In this document: positions 7,583-16,815 of the stretch, piece by piece
How the letters are laid out: each line of letters opens with the position of its first letter
Numbering within the stretch: the first letter of the stretch is position 1
Assembly (NCBI RefSeq): GCF_003610555.1
Contig: NZ_RAPQ01000008.1
Coordinates: 1,914,490 to 1,978,489, forward strand
Source: Marinifilum flexuosum
GTDB lineage: Bacteria > Bacteroidota > Bacteroidia > Bacteroidales > Marinifilaceae
Length of the DNA: 64,000 nt
Direction: 5' to 3'
The notes under the pieces: model-generated
The model's database searches: none
Seen by the model: only the letters and a program-made list of their open reading frames with translations
What the model was told of the DNA's origin: nothing
Made by a program: the position numbers and the translations under genes

Positions 7583-9388
7583 CTAGATGCTCTTTTCTAA
7601 TTTGGTAATTGTCTCCATTGTTTTCTTGTACAATTCATCCATTTCAGATGATCCTGAAGAAGGAGCGTAGCGTGCAAACTCACAAGTATCCAAAATATTC
7701 AGGAAGTCTTGAACCAGTTCTTCTTCTACATTTTTTCCTTGTAGAATGTCTGTAATGTTTTCCTTGTTCAAATCAGCCAAGGGTAGGTTCAACTTATCGG
7801 AAGTATAACCCCAAAGAGCTTTTAATATTTCATCGTAGAATTCTTCTTTTTTCTGCGCTTTTAAACTTGCCGAAGCTGTTTTTAATCGCTTCATGGCAAC
7901 GCGGTTGGCACGTTTGTTTTTAACACGAGCAAGGTCTGCATTCTCTTTAATTCGTTTTCTGTTGAAAACAAAAGCAAGGATAAATACCACAAATGGAATC
8001 AAGTAGGCAAGATAGAAATTGGTGGTACCAAAGAATACCTGACCTTTCAATCTTGGTGTAAAATCGTTGGTTTTGATAAAACGAATGTCTTTGCCAATAA
8101 ACTTCACATCTTCTTTCGAGAACGAGCTGATGACCGCACTGCTTGCATCGCCACTACCTTTTCCAACTTTAATATTGAATTTTGGAGTTGATCGGGTACG
8201 GTAAATACCAGCTTTTGGATCAAAGAAACTAAAGTCAACCGGTGGAATTTCATAATCACCGGCATGACGAGGTATGATCAAATATTCAAAGGTAGTTGAA
8301 CCTGTCATTCCTTTAGCAGTGCTCTTGATATCTTGTTTGGTAGTTGGATCGTAAACCTCAAAATCTGCAGGGAAGTCAAATTCCGGTGGATTAATCAGTT
8401 TTAAGTTTCCATTCCCCGAGATTTTAACTTTTAAAGAGATCGCCTCATTTGCTTTAAGAGAGTCTTTATCAACATTTGCTGACATTCTAAAGCTACCTAC
8501 AGCTCCATTAAAGCTTGCTGGTTTGTTGGCAGGAAACTCTTTCACACGAATGGTAACAGGTTTACTTTTTCTTGGCACTCGAATGTCTTGATAGTTATCG
8601 AAGAAATCATCAAAGAATCCTCTGTTACCACTTGATCTGCGTTGACGAATGATACATTCCAATTCAAACGGATCAATGGTAATTTTCCCGGTATGCTGAG
8701 GGAATAGAATCAATTTACGGATTACACCGGTATTGTAAATGGTACCATTCACATTTTCTCTTTGCAGAGAAATTTGTCCTGGCGTTGGAATTTCCTGGCT
8801 CAAAAATCCGTTGAACGAAGGAAATTTTGAATCACCAAATCCTGCAATGTTTAAGCGAGTGTAAACTTTAATGGTAGCAACAATATGCTCGCCCATGTAC
8901 ACACTTTTTTGATCAACATCAACCTTTACAAACAAATTGGCTTGGGTAATTTTATTGGCCGATGCCTGTGCAGGCTGACTTCCTTGATTGTTTTGCGGTT
9001 TTTCATTGGCTTTAACAACTTCTATACTTACTGAATTGGAGCTGAACTCATAGCCTTTAACCTTTATTTTGGCTGGGTTTACTGTGTACTTACCTTCTTT
9101 TTCAGCCAGTAATACATATGTGTAGGTATAGGTAGTTGACGAACTCCATTTCCCATTGATGTACTGAGAGCTGGAATTGCGAGAGGTAGAAGGTCCCATC
9201 AAAACTCTAAAGCCTGATAAGGAAGGCAACTGAATATCTTTGGCTTTTTCGTTTACCGTATAAACCAATCGAAATTGTTCGCCCACTTCAACCACACGAG
9301 GTCCTGCTGCTGTAAATTTAACTTCTTCTGCAAACGAGGCAGAAGTAATGAATAATGTTGCTAATAGTAAGAAAAATATTTTCTTCAT
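7583..9388 (-). CDS. batD: BatD family protein
   Basis: Large envelope protein with a signal peptide (MKKIFFLLLATLF..., cleavage near SFA), several Ig-like beta domains (about 25-420) and one membrane segment near 455-475 (YLAYLIPFVVFILAF), leaving a cytoplasmic helical tail of about 120 residues. This matches the BatD/oxygen tolerance family (PF13584). The ATG at 9388 is chosen over an in-frame start 63 bp upstream because it begins directly with the signal peptide. BatD is thought to work with the vWA proteins BatA and BatB at the inner membrane, but its biochemical role is unknown. A gap of 190 bp separates it from batC, wider than elsewhere in the operon. Confidence 0.88.
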   Translation of the reverse strand: MKKIFFLLLATLFITSASFAEEVKFTAAGPRVVEVGEQFRLVYTVNEKAKDIQLPSLSGFRVLMGPSTSRNSSSQYINGKWSSSTTYTYTYVLLAEKEGKYTVNPAKIKVKGYEFSSNSVSIEVVKANEKPQNNQGSQPAQASANKITQANLFVKVDVDQKSVYMGEHIVATIKVYTRLNIAGFGDSKFPSFNGFLSQEIPTPGQISLQRENVNGTIYNTGVIRKLILFPQHTGKITIDPFELECIIRQRRSSGNRGFFDDFFDNYQDIRVPRKSKPVTIRVKEFPANKPASFNGAVGSFRMSANVDKDSLKANEAISLKVKISGNGNLKLINPPEFDFPADFEVYDPTTKQDIKSTAKGMTGSTTFEYLIIPRHAGDYEIPPVDFSFFDPKAGIYRTRSTPKFNIKVGKGSGDASSAVISSFSKEDVKFIGKDIRFIKTNDFTPRLKGQVFFGTTNFYLAYLIPFVVFILAFVFNRKRIKENADLARVKNKRANRVAMKRLKTASASLKAQKKEEFYDEILKALWGYTSDKLNLPLADLNKENITDILQGKNVEEELVQDFLNILDTCEFARYAPSSGSSEMDELYKKTMETITKLEKSI

Positions 9389-9578
9389 CCGTAATGTTCT
9401 GTTTTTCAGATGTGTTCTTTTTGTTTTTTCCTGATAAAAAATCTCGTACAAATGTACTTAATAATCATCAGTATTTTTAGTTTGATCAAGTTTAAATAAA
9501 GTAACAAGTATCAAGACGGGAGGTACAACTTTTAACTTTAAGTACTTAAGTCACTCATAAGTATTTAAGTACTGCAAA
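9389..9578 (-). other. 190-bp batC-batD spacer with small inverted repeats
   Basis: The only sizeable gap inside the operon. It contains AAGTACTTAAGT and AAGTATTTAAGTACT near 9540-9573, forming overlapping small palindromes just after the batC stop. It could hold an mRNA processing or attenuation site. No ORF is visible. Confidence 0.35.
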
Positions 9579-10364
9579 CTACCAATCCTTTTTAATTTTG
9601 GTTTTTTTCGCTTTCATAGCTTTGGCTTTGGCCTTTTGAACTTTTTCCTGAACTTTCTTCTCGTCGTTCTCCAAAGCTTCTAGCAAGCGTTTAGCATCTT
9701 CTTTCGAGATTTTTGGTTGTTGCTGCTGTTGCTTATCCTTATCTCCTTTGTCTTGCTTGTCCTTATTTTGTTGATCTTTATTTTTTTCCTGATCTTTTTT
9801 GTCTTGATCTTTCTTATCCTGGTCCTTCTTATCTTGATCCTTCTTGTCCTGGTTTTTTTTATCCTGATCTTTCTGATCCTTATTTTGATCTTTGTTCTGA
9901 TCTTGTTTTTTCTGCTCCTCTTCCTCTTCCTGTTTCTTTTTCATTTGGCGAGCATATTCCAGGTTGTATTTGGTTTCCTGGGAATTTGGATTGTAACGCA
10001 AGGACTGCTTGTAAGCTTCTATACTTTCATCAATCTTTTTACTTTCCAAAAGTGTGTTTCCCATATTGTGAAACAAGTGACCAAGCTTTTCAGGATTCTT
10101 TTCGTTAACAGCCAAAGTTTGGAACTGTTTTAAAGCTTCCTCGTACTTTTTTTGCTTGTACAATGCATCACCCAGGTTGAATCCTGCTTCGTAAGAATTG
10201 ATTTTCTTATCCAAAGCTTTACGGTATTCCACTTCCGAATTCTCAAATTTTTCTCCCTCGAAAAGTTCATTCCCCGAGCGAATAAACTTTCTTTCCTTTT
10301 GGGCTACTGCCTCCATGCTTAGAAGACAAATCAAGCTAATGAATATCAATAATATTTTTTTCAT
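9579..10364 (-). CDS. batC: BatC: TPR protein with Lys/Gln/Asp repeat tract
   Basis: Signal peptide (about 1-21, ending AVAQ), then three TPR-like repeats (about 30-140: NELFEGEKFENSEVEYRKAL, AGFNLGDALYKQKKYEEAL, MGNTLLESKKIDESIEAYK). From about 143 to 215 the protein is almost wholly K, D, Q, E and N with repeating DQKNK/KDQ units, followed by a short basic end. This fits BatC, a periplasmic TPR protein. The DNA of the charged tract is itself repetitive, so copy number may vary between strains. Twenty base pairs separate it from batB. Confidence 0.85.
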   Translation of the reverse strand: MKKILLIFISLICLLSMEAVAQKERKFIRSGNELFEGEKFENSEVEYRKALDKKINSYEAGFNLGDALYKQKKYEEALKQFQTLAVNEKNPEKLGHLFHNMGNTLLESKKIDESIEAYKQSLRYNPNSQETKYNLEYARQMKKKQEEEEEQKKQDQNKDQNKDQKDQDKKNQDKKDQDKKDQDKKDQDKKDQEKNKDQQNKDKQDKGDKDKQQQQQPKISKEDAKRLLEALENDEKKVQEKVQKAKAKAMKAKKTKIKKDW

Positions 10365-10384
10365 AAGTGAGGATTTGTATCGTT

Positions 10385-11422
10385 CTACTTCGATGGATTA
10401 AATAAATTAATGTCTTTTAAATGACGGTTCTTACGTTCCAAAACAAGGAATTCAATGAATAAAAGCAACAAACCGATTGCCAGGAATATCTGAAACTTTT
10501 CATCGTAAGCAGTATATACTCTGGCTTCCAATTCTGTTTTATCCATTTTATTGATTTCTTTAAATAGAACGTTTAAACCCGTGGTTGTGTTGTTGGCAAT
10601 TACTGCTTTTCCACCTCCGGCGGTTGCAATTTCCTCCACCATTTGCTGATCCAGTTTAGAAATCACAATGTTGCCTTCGTCATCTCGCCTGAAATCACTG
10701 GAACCAGCTCTTACAGGAATAGGTGCCCCTTCGGGCGATCCCATGGCAATGGTATGAACTGCAATTCCCATTTCCTTAGCCATATTAGCTGCCTGTACTG
10801 CATCATCTTCGTGGTTTTCACCATCGGTAATTACAATAATGGCTTTGCTGGCTTCGCTATCTGGTGTAAAACTTCTTGTTGCCAATTCGATGGCAGAACC
10901 AATGGCGGTTCCCTGTATAGGAACAATATCGGTACTAATGGAAGACAAGAACAGTTTTGCCGAAGCATAATCCGTTGTAATTGGCAATTGAGTATAGGCT
11001 TCGCCTGCAAAAACAATCAGTCCAACTTTATCGTTGTTTAGCTTGTCAACCATTTTCGAAATGGCACGTTTGGCACGTTCCAAACGGTTTGGCTGAATGT
11101 CTTGTGCCATCATCGAGTTGGAAACATCCAATGCAATGATTACCTCAACACCTTTTCTTTTTATCTTCTGAAGCTTTGATCCAAATTGTGGACCTGCTAC
11201 ACCAATAATGATAAAGCTTAAAGCCAAAATCAAAATTGAAAATTTATATACAGGTCTGGTGAATGAAGCATAAGGCATCAAATGAGAGATGATGTTCATC
11301 TCACCAAATTTTTGCAAAGCTTTTTTCTTAATTACATGGCTTACCCAGTACAACACTACTAATATTGGTATGAGTACGAATAAGTATAGAAATTCAGGAT
11401 GATCGAAACGAAACTGATCCAT
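10385..11422 (-). CDS. batB: BatB: vWA domain membrane protein
   Basis: Two N-terminal membrane segments (about 12-30 and 60-77), a von Willebrand A domain (about 92-300) and a C-terminal membrane helix (about 310-330). The metal-ion-dependent adhesion site is intact: Asp99, Ser101 and Ser103 (DVSNS), with a later ITDGEN segment. BatA and BatB are paralogues that are thought to form a membrane complex regulated by the MoxR ATPase. It lies 35 bp after batA. Confidence 0.9.
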   Translation of the reverse strand: MDQFRFDHPEFLYLFVLIPILVVLYWVSHVIKKKALQKFGEMNIISHLMPYASFTRPVYKFSILILALSFIIIGVAGPQFGSKLQKIKRKGVEVIIALDVSNSMMAQDIQPNRLERAKRAISKMVDKLNNDKVGLIVFAGEAYTQLPITTDYASAKLFLSSISTDIVPIQGTAIGSAIELATRSFTPDSEASKAIIVITDGENHEDDAVQAANMAKEMGIAVHTIAMGSPEGAPIPVRAGSSDFRRDDEGNIVISKLDQQMVEEIATAGGGKAVIANNTTTGLNVLFKEINKMDKTELEARVYTAYDEKFQIFLAIGLLLLFIEFLVLERKNRHLKDINLFNPSK

Positions 11423-11457
11423 TTATCAATGATTTTCGGTTTATCAAATAATTACAA

Positions 11458-12450
11458 TTAAGGAATATTCCTTAAAATTGAATTGCGTAATGCAATCTCC
11501 AATAGCAAAAACAATGCGGCAAGCATCGCAAAGATTAAGAACTCTTCACTTTTGGTGCTGTATTGTTTTACTTCAATTTTACTTTTCTCAAGCTTGTCAA
11601 TTTCAGCATAAATTGCCTTTAGCTTGTTGTTGTCTGTTGCACGGAAATATTGTCCGCCAGTCATTTCTGCAATCTCTTTCAGTACAGATTCATCAAACTT
11701 AACCGGCAAGTTTTTCATGCTGATACCAAAAGCCGTTTGTACAGGGTAGGGAGCCGTTCCTCTGGTTCCAATCCCAATGGTGTACACACGAATGCCAAAT
11801 GATTTTGCCAGCTCTGCAGCGGTTAAAGGTGCAATTTCACCTCGGTTGTTATCACCATCGGTAAGTAGAATTACCACCCTCGATTTTGCTTCACTGTCTT
11901 TCAATCGGTTCACGGCATTTGCCAAACCCAAACCAATGGCGGTACCATCTTCAATCATACCACTGTGGATATCCTTGAACAGATTAATCAATACAGCATG
12001 GTCGGTAGTTAGCGGACATTGCGTAAAACTTTCCCCACTAAAGATTACCAAACCAATTTTGTCCTCAGGGCGACCTGTAATAAATTGTGTTGCTACATCT
12101 TTGGCAGCTTCCAAACGGTCTGGCTCAAAATCGCGAGCCAACATACTACTCGAGATATCCAAAGACATTACAATGTCGATCCCTTCGGTAATGGTATCCT
12201 GAAATTTGTTGCTTGACTGCGGACGAGCCAGTGCTATAACGATAAATGCTATTGCCAAAACACGAAACAGAATTAGCGCATGGCGCAAATAGTATTTGTA
12301 GGTTTTGGGAGCAGCATTAAAACTTTTTACAGTTGAAACCTGAATACTTGCATGTGCATTTTTGTCCTTCAGAATGTACCAAACGATAATTGGTGCCAGA
12401 AGCAACAAAAGGTAGAAATATTCCGGATTTGCAAATTCTATAGAACTCAT
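11458..12450 (-). CDS. batA: BatA: vWA domain membrane protein
   Basis: Paralogue of BatB with the same plan: membrane helices near 10-27 and 57-75, vWA domain from about 91, MIDAS residues Asp98, Ser100 and Ser102 (DISSS), LLTDGDNNRG, and a C-terminal helix near 308-325. MoxR-linked vWA proteins act as chaperone-like partners in maturation of envelope or enzyme complexes; the client here is unknown. It follows the unknown membrane gene by 18 bp. Confidence 0.9.
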   Translation of the reverse strand: MSSIEFANPEYFYLLLLLAPIIVWYILKDKNAHASIQVSTVKSFNAAPKTYKYYLRHALILFRVLAIAFIVIALARPQSSNKFQDTITEGIDIVMSLDISSSMLARDFEPDRLEAAKDVATQFITGRPEDKIGLVIFSGESFTQCPLTTDHAVLINLFKDIHSGMIEDGTAIGLGLANAVNRLKDSEAKSRVVILLTDGDNNRGEIAPLTAAELAKSFGIRVYTIGIGTRGTAPYPVQTAFGISMKNLPVKFDESVLKEIAEMTGGQYFRATDNNKLKAIYAEIDKLEKSKIEVKQYSTKSEEFLIFAMLAALFLLLEIALRNSILRNIP

Positions 12451-12468
12451 AGTCTATTGTTTCAATGT

Positions 12469-13491
12469 TTACTTTTTATCCTCAGATTTTTCTTCTTGTT
12501 TCGATTCTTCCTCTTTTTTCTCTTCTTCCTTTTCTACCAAAATGGTTGATTCAATAATTTGGTAGGCATATTTCAAACTTTGTTCGTTTTCGTTAGGAAG
12601 AGGTTGAAATTTCGCGAATTTGGCCAAATCGGCACGTTCAAGAACCTCTCTAAGATTCACATGCCATTTGTTGTTCACTTCAACCGAGTTTACTGCCTCA
12701 AGAATTTCATCGGTAGTAGACTCTTGAGTAGACATGTTGTATCTTTCATCAAGGTAAGTTCTAATGGTATCCGTTAAATCTGAGTGGAACTGTTTTACTT
12801 TTCCTCCTTGCCATAATTTCTGCTGTTTGATCTCATCCAATTTCTTTAGCGCAATAACATGAGCTGGTTCAATTGGTTTCGATACAGCAAATAAAGGCTC
12901 ATCTTTCTGACGGAATCTGAAATACCAGATTAGGAATACAATCAATGCAAGTACAAGTAATCCTCCCAATAGCCATGGAGCAACTTCTACAAATGATACT
13001 GGTGTTTGAATCGGCATTACGATGTCGAAATTTCCTTTTGTAGTATCAATTTGCATGGTTTTAACGCCCAATAGCAAAGTATCGGTACGTAAAATCTGAT
13101 TCACGCTGCCATAAACCTGAAATTCGAAAGGTTTTAACTTGTATACACCACCATCGAATGAGGTAATGGTGTAATTCTTGTCCACCTTAATTACACCATT
13201 TTCAAGTGCAGTTGTATCCTGAGGAGTTTGCTCAATAATTTCAACTCCATTAACAATGCTATCGGAAAAAACAGGGAAGCCAATTTTAAGCTCCTTTGGT
13301 TGCTCCACCGATAATTGCAAATTAATCTGATCTCCAATTACAATTACATTGGTATCCAGTTTTACTCCGTAATTGATTCCTCCATCGTTTTGAGCAAACG
13401 AATTGTGTGAGAATAATACTGAAGCAAGTACCAACGTAAAAGCAAAAGCCTTTGTCAGGAAGTTAATATGTTTTTTTATTTGATTTGCCAT
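12469..13491 (-). CDS. Membrane protein of unknown function in the Bat operon
   Basis: Not recognised beyond its place: it stands between the DUF58 gene and batA, where many Bacteroidota have a poorly described protein. There is a signal peptide (about 12-33, ending SFAQ), a beta-rich extracytoplasmic region (about 35-170) resembling one Ig-like BatD module, a membrane helix (about 172-192, WLLGGLLVLALIVFLIWYF), and a cytoplasmic alpha-helical part with conserved-looking YLDERYNMSTQESTTDEIL, ending in a Glu/Lys-rich tail. The helical segment resembles the cytoplasmic end of BatD and DUF4381-type proteins, so it may be a small BatD-like partner. That is inference from layout. Confidence 0.78.
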   Translation of the reverse strand: MANQIKKHINFLTKAFAFTLVLASVLFSHNSFAQNDGGINYGVKLDTNVIVIGDQINLQLSVEQPKELKIGFPVFSDSIVNGVEIIEQTPQDTTALENGVIKVDKNYTITSFDGGVYKLKPFEFQVYGSVNQILRTDTLLLGVKTMQIDTTKGNFDIVMPIQTPVSFVEVAPWLLGGLLVLALIVFLIWYFRFRQKDEPLFAVSKPIEPAHVIALKKLDEIKQQKLWQGGKVKQFHSDLTDTIRTYLDERYNMSTQESTTDEILEAVNSVEVNNKWHVNLREVLERADLAKFAKFQPLPNENEQSLKYAYQIIESTILVEKEEEKKEEESKQEEKSEDKK

Positions 13492-13508
13492 AGTTCTCAG
13501 TTTCCTGA

Positions 13509-14381
13509 TTAATGTCCTCTGCGTTGGAATAGGTTGATCAGTGATCTTACGTAATCCTGATCGGTTCTGATATTAGCCACATCAACTCCCGAACGCTTAA
13601 AAACTTCGGTGGTATTTTCTTCTTGCTTTCGCCACCACCCGGCATATTTTTCACGAACTTTCTTGTTCGATGTATCTACCCAGGAATATTCTCCTGTTTC
13701 GGCATCTTTAATTTTAACCAAGCCAATGGAAGGAAGTTCCGTTTCGCGTTGATCGTAAATTTTAAGTGCCACCACATCATGTTTTTTGTTCGCAATGGTC
13801 AAAGCATTTTCATAATCCTTATCATCGATAAAATCTGAAATCACGAAAGTGGTACAATGCTTTTTAATGGCATTGGTAAGGTATCGCAATGCATTGCTGA
13901 TATCGGTACTTCGGTGTTCAGGTTTAAAATCGATTAACTCACGAATAATTCTCAGAATATGAGTTTTTCCCTTTTTAGGAGGGATAAATTTCTCGATGGT
14001 ATCCGAAAAGAAAATTACACCAATTTTATCGTTGTTCTGTATTGCAGAGAATGCCAAAACAGCGGCAATTTCGGTAATCTGGTTCTTTTTCAGCTTCGAC
14101 ATGGTACCAAACTCACGGCTACCACTCACATCAATCATCAACATTACGGTAAGCTCACGTTCTTCTTCGAACAGCTTAACGTATGGATTGTTGTAGCGCG
14201 CAGTAACATTCCAGTCGATGTTTCGGATATCGTCACCATACTGATATTCGCGAACTTCGGCGAAAGTCATTCCTCGACCTTTAAACGCAGAGTGATACTC
14301 ACCCGCAAAAATATTGCGGGAAAGACCTCTGGTTTTGATCTCGATTTGCCTTACGCGTTTTAATAATTCACTAGTCTCCAT
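13509..14381 (-). CDS. DUF58 domain protein
   Basis: Standard 290-aa DUF58 protein of MoxR operons. The family signature GDDIRNIDWNVTAR (49-62) is intact and is followed by a vWA-like region with DVSGS (84-88). No membrane helix is seen, so it is cytoplasmic. DUF58 proteins accompany MoxR and vWA proteins widely; their action is not established. It starts 56 bp after moxR and ends 17 bp before the next gene, supporting one transcript. Confidence 0.9.
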   Translation of the reverse strand: METSELLKRVRQIEIKTRGLSRNIFAGEYHSAFKGRGMTFAEVREYQYGDDIRNIDWNVTARYNNPYVKLFEEERELTVMLMIDVSGSREFGTMSKLKKNQITEIAAVLAFSAIQNNDKIGVIFFSDTIEKFIPPKKGKTHILRIIRELIDFKPEHRSTDISNALRYLTNAIKKHCTTFVISDFIDDKDYENALTIANKKHDVVALKIYDQRETELPSIGLVKIKDAETGEYSWVDTSNKKVREKYAGWWRKQEENTTEVFKRSGVDVANIRTDQDYVRSLINLFQRRGH

Positions 14382-14437
14382 AGTTTAATTAAGAATGAAT
14401 AATTATTAATTAACAATTACTAATTGATAATTGCTTG

Positions 14438-15433
14438 CTATGGTACTTCAACAGTATTTAGAATTTCGCTAATGATATTTTCGCTGGTAATATTGTTTGC
14501 TTCTGCTTCGTAAGTCAAGCCAATTCTGTGACGCAATACATCGTGAGCCACTGCACGAATATCTTCAGGAATTACATATCCTCTGCGCTTGATGAATGCA
14601 TAAGCTTTTGCTGCAGATGCCAAAGAGATACTTGCACGAGGCGATCCACCAAATGCGATCATTTCTTTGTATTTTTCCAATCCGTAATCAGCAGGGAAAC
14701 GGGTCGCGAAAATGATATCAACAATGTATTTTTCAATCTTTTCATCCATGTAAACATCCTTAACCACATCGCGTGCTTTAATGATATCTTCTGGTTTTAA
14801 GATTTGTGATGCTTTAGGAAATGCTTTCAAAAGATTCTGACGCATGATTAACTGCTCTTCCTCTTTTTTAGGATAGTTAATCACCACCTTAAGCATGAAA
14901 CGGTCAACCTGTGCTTCAGGAAGCGGGTAGGTACCTTCTTGCTCAATCGGGTTCTGAGTTGCCATTACCAAGAATGGTTCTTCCAGTTTATAAGTAGTGT
15001 CGCCAATGGTAATCTGACGTTCCTGCATAGCCTCCAGTAAAGCAGCCTGTACTTTTGCAGGAGCACGGTTGATCTCATCGGCAAGTATGAAGTTGGCAAA
15101 GATAGGTCCTTTTTTCACCACGAACTCCTCTTTCTTCTGGCTGTAAATCATTGTACCCAATAAATCGGCAGGCAAAAGGTCTGGAGTAAACTGAATACGG
15201 CTAAAGTCCGCATCAATAGTAGTTGAAAGTGTATTAATGGCAAGTGTTTTTGCCAAACCTGGAACCCCTTCCAATAGGATATGACCATTGGAAAGCATAC
15301 CAATTAAAAGGCTTTCAACAAGGTGTTTCTGTCCAACAATAACTTTGTTCATCTCCATAGAAATCATATCCACAAAAGAACTTTCTCTTTGGATACGCTC
15401 ATTTAGCTCTTTGATATCAACTGTTTGGATCAT
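14438..15433 (-). CDS. moxR: MoxR family AAA+ ATPase
   Basis: First gene of the Bat operon. AAA+ ATPase of 331 aa with Walker A GVPGLAKT (56-63), Walker B FILADEINR (115-123) and sensor-1 region MATQNP, then the lid domain with the GGSPRAS motif. MoxR ATPases are hexameric chaperone-like enzymes paired with vWA proteins such as BatA and BatB. A minus-strand -7 box TATCTTTG at 15498-15505 places the operon promoter about 65 bp upstream of the start. Confidence 0.93.
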   Translation of the reverse strand: MIQTVDIKELNERIQRESSFVDMISMEMNKVIVGQKHLVESLLIGMLSNGHILLEGVPGLAKTLAINTLSTTIDADFSRIQFTPDLLPADLLGTMIYSQKKEEFVVKKGPIFANFILADEINRAPAKVQAALLEAMQERQITIGDTTYKLEEPFLVMATQNPIEQEGTYPLPEAQVDRFMLKVVINYPKKEEEQLIMRQNLLKAFPKASQILKPEDIIKARDVVKDVYMDEKIEKYIVDIIFATRFPADYGLEKYKEMIAFGGSPRASISLASAAKAYAFIKRRGYVIPEDIRAVAHDVLRHRIGLTYEAEANNITSENIISEILNTVEVP

Positions 15434-15497
15434 AGAAATATTTATTTGTTTACTTAAATTTTGACATAAAATGTTCCGGATTCCCGAAAAACCTCTA

Positions 15498-15505
15498 CAA
15501 AGATA
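15498..15505 (-). promoter_or_regulatory. -7 box of the moxR-bat operon
   Basis: TATCTTTG on the minus strand matches TAnnTTTG exactly. No clean -33 TTG was found, so the call rests on the -7 box and its place ahead of an eight-gene operon. Confidence 0.45.
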
Positions 15506-15958
15506 AATTTTTGATGATTTTATAAAAGTTTAATGCAGTTAAAAAGTGTTAACGTTTTGAAAGCTTCAGGATACACGCGGAAAGTTTCATAAGTCAAATC
15601 CAAAAAATCAAATTCCAAAAAACAAACTTCAAAACTCATGGAAAAAAGGTGAATAGTGTTTTTGGGTAGAGACGGGATTAATCCCGTCTGTGCGGATCAA
15701 ATAATAGAAGTAGAGCCAAGGCAATGCTTTGGCTTTAACAATTAATTCTATTTTTAGTTGTTGTAAAGACAGCATTAATATAGTTGAAAACCACCTCACC
15801 CCAACCCTCTCCTAGAGGAGAGAGATAGAGAGAGTTAAGAACAAGAGATTGTTCACTGCAAATTTTACTTTCCTCTAACTTTTCAACCATTCTACCTTTC
15901 TACTATTTCAGAATTCAACCGTTCGACATTTCGACTCTTTGACTTTTATTCTTTTTAC
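15506..15958. repeat. moxR-truA gap with dispersed repeat debris
   Basis: No gene seen. It contains an 18-bp perfect palindrome (15671-15688, GACGGGATT/AATCCCGTC), an AGCCAA/TTGGCT hairpin (15714-15734), a CACCTCACCCCAACCCTC element with CTCCTAGAGGAG near 15787-15822 that recurs near 42180-42226 and 49916-49946, and a low-complexity tract of CGACATTTCGACTCTTTGAC type near 15921-15945 like that near 39350-39420. Confidence 0.6.
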
Positions 15959-15966
15959 TATTTTTG
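15959..15966 (+). promoter_or_regulatory. -7 box of truA
   Basis: TATTTTTG matches TAnnTTTG exactly. A TTTG at 15938-15941 could be the -33 element, though the 17-bp spacing is short. The box covers the TTG at 15964, so that codon is unlikely to be transcribed and cannot be the start. Confidence 0.5.
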
Positions 15967-15993
15967 TCCCAGATTAAAGAAAAACTCTACGAT

Positions 15994-16752
15994 TTGAACA
16001 AACGATATTTTATCAGATTAAGCTATAAAGGCACAAATTATCATGGATGGCAGATACAACCCAATGCAATTACAGTGCAGGAGGTTTTAAATAAGGCATT
16101 ATCTACCATCTTAAATTGCGAAATCAATGTGGTGGGCTGCGGTAGAACCGATACAGGGGTTCATGCCAGCGATTTTTATGCACATTTCGATGTGGATGAG
16201 CAAGTGACTTTTGATTGCGACAAGCTGACTTTTCGTTTGAATCGTTTTTTACCTCATGATATTGCCATTAAGCAAACTTTTCAGGTGAGGGAAGAGGCAC
16301 ACACACGCTTTGATGCTACGGCAAGAACCTATCATTACTTTATCACCAAAGAGAAGAATCCTTTTCGATTGGAATCGCATTGGAAGGTAGCTTACGAATT
16401 GGATGTGCAAAAAATGAACGAGGCGGCTAAAATTCTGTTCGAATTCGAAGATTTTACCAGCTTTAGCAAGCTGCACACCGATGTGAAAACCAACAATTGC
16501 AAAATCTACCAGGCAGAGTGGAAGGATAATGGCGATGAGTTGGTGTTTACCGTTAAGGCCGATCGTTTCCTTCGCAATATGGTTCGTGCCATTGTGGGTA
16601 CCTTGGTTGAGGTGGGCCGAGGCAAAATGAATCTGGACGATTTCCGCCAGGTAATCGAAAGCAAGAACCGATCAAATGCTGGTTCATCGGTTCCAGGTCA
16701 TGGCTTGTTTTTGGCTACAATTGATTATCCTGATACCATTAGAGATTTGTAG
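15994..16752 (+). CDS. truA: tRNA pseudouridine(38-40) synthase TruA
   Basis: Isomerises uridines 38-40 in the tRNA anticodon arm. The N-terminal strand RLSYKGTNYHGWQIQPN and the catalytic GRTDTGVHA motif, with its aspartate nucleophile, are intact. Later motifs include FRLNRFLPHDIA, DATARTYHYFI and RFLRNMVRAIVGTL. No ATG is available; TTG codons exist at 15964 and 15994. The first lies inside a TAnnTTTG promoter box, so I use 15994, giving 252 aa and MNKRYFIRLSYKG. If the promoter is wrong, the protein gains ten residues. It converges with the Pit-type gene. Confidence 0.9.
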   Translation: MNKRYFIRLSYKGTNYHGWQIQPNAITVQEVLNKALSTILNCEINVVGCGRTDTGVHASDFYAHFDVDEQVTFDCDKLTFRLNRFLPHDIAIKQTFQVREEAHTRFDATARTYHYFITKEKNPFRLESHWKVAYELDVQKMNEAAKILFEFEDFTSFSKLHTDVKTNNCKIYQAEWKDNGDELVFTVKADRFLRNMVRAIVGTLVEVGRGKMNLDDFRQVIESKNRSNAGSSVPGHGLFLATIDYPDTIRDL

Positions 16753-16815
16753 TTGCAAAAGAAAACTTGCAGGTCATTCTTCTCAAATGAGAATAACTTA
16801 ATGGTCAGGAACATT

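Noticed and set aside
9713-10133. Leu- and Asp/Pro-rich plus-strand ORFs of about 130 codons
   Set aside because: Shadows of the batC repeat tract on the opposite strand.
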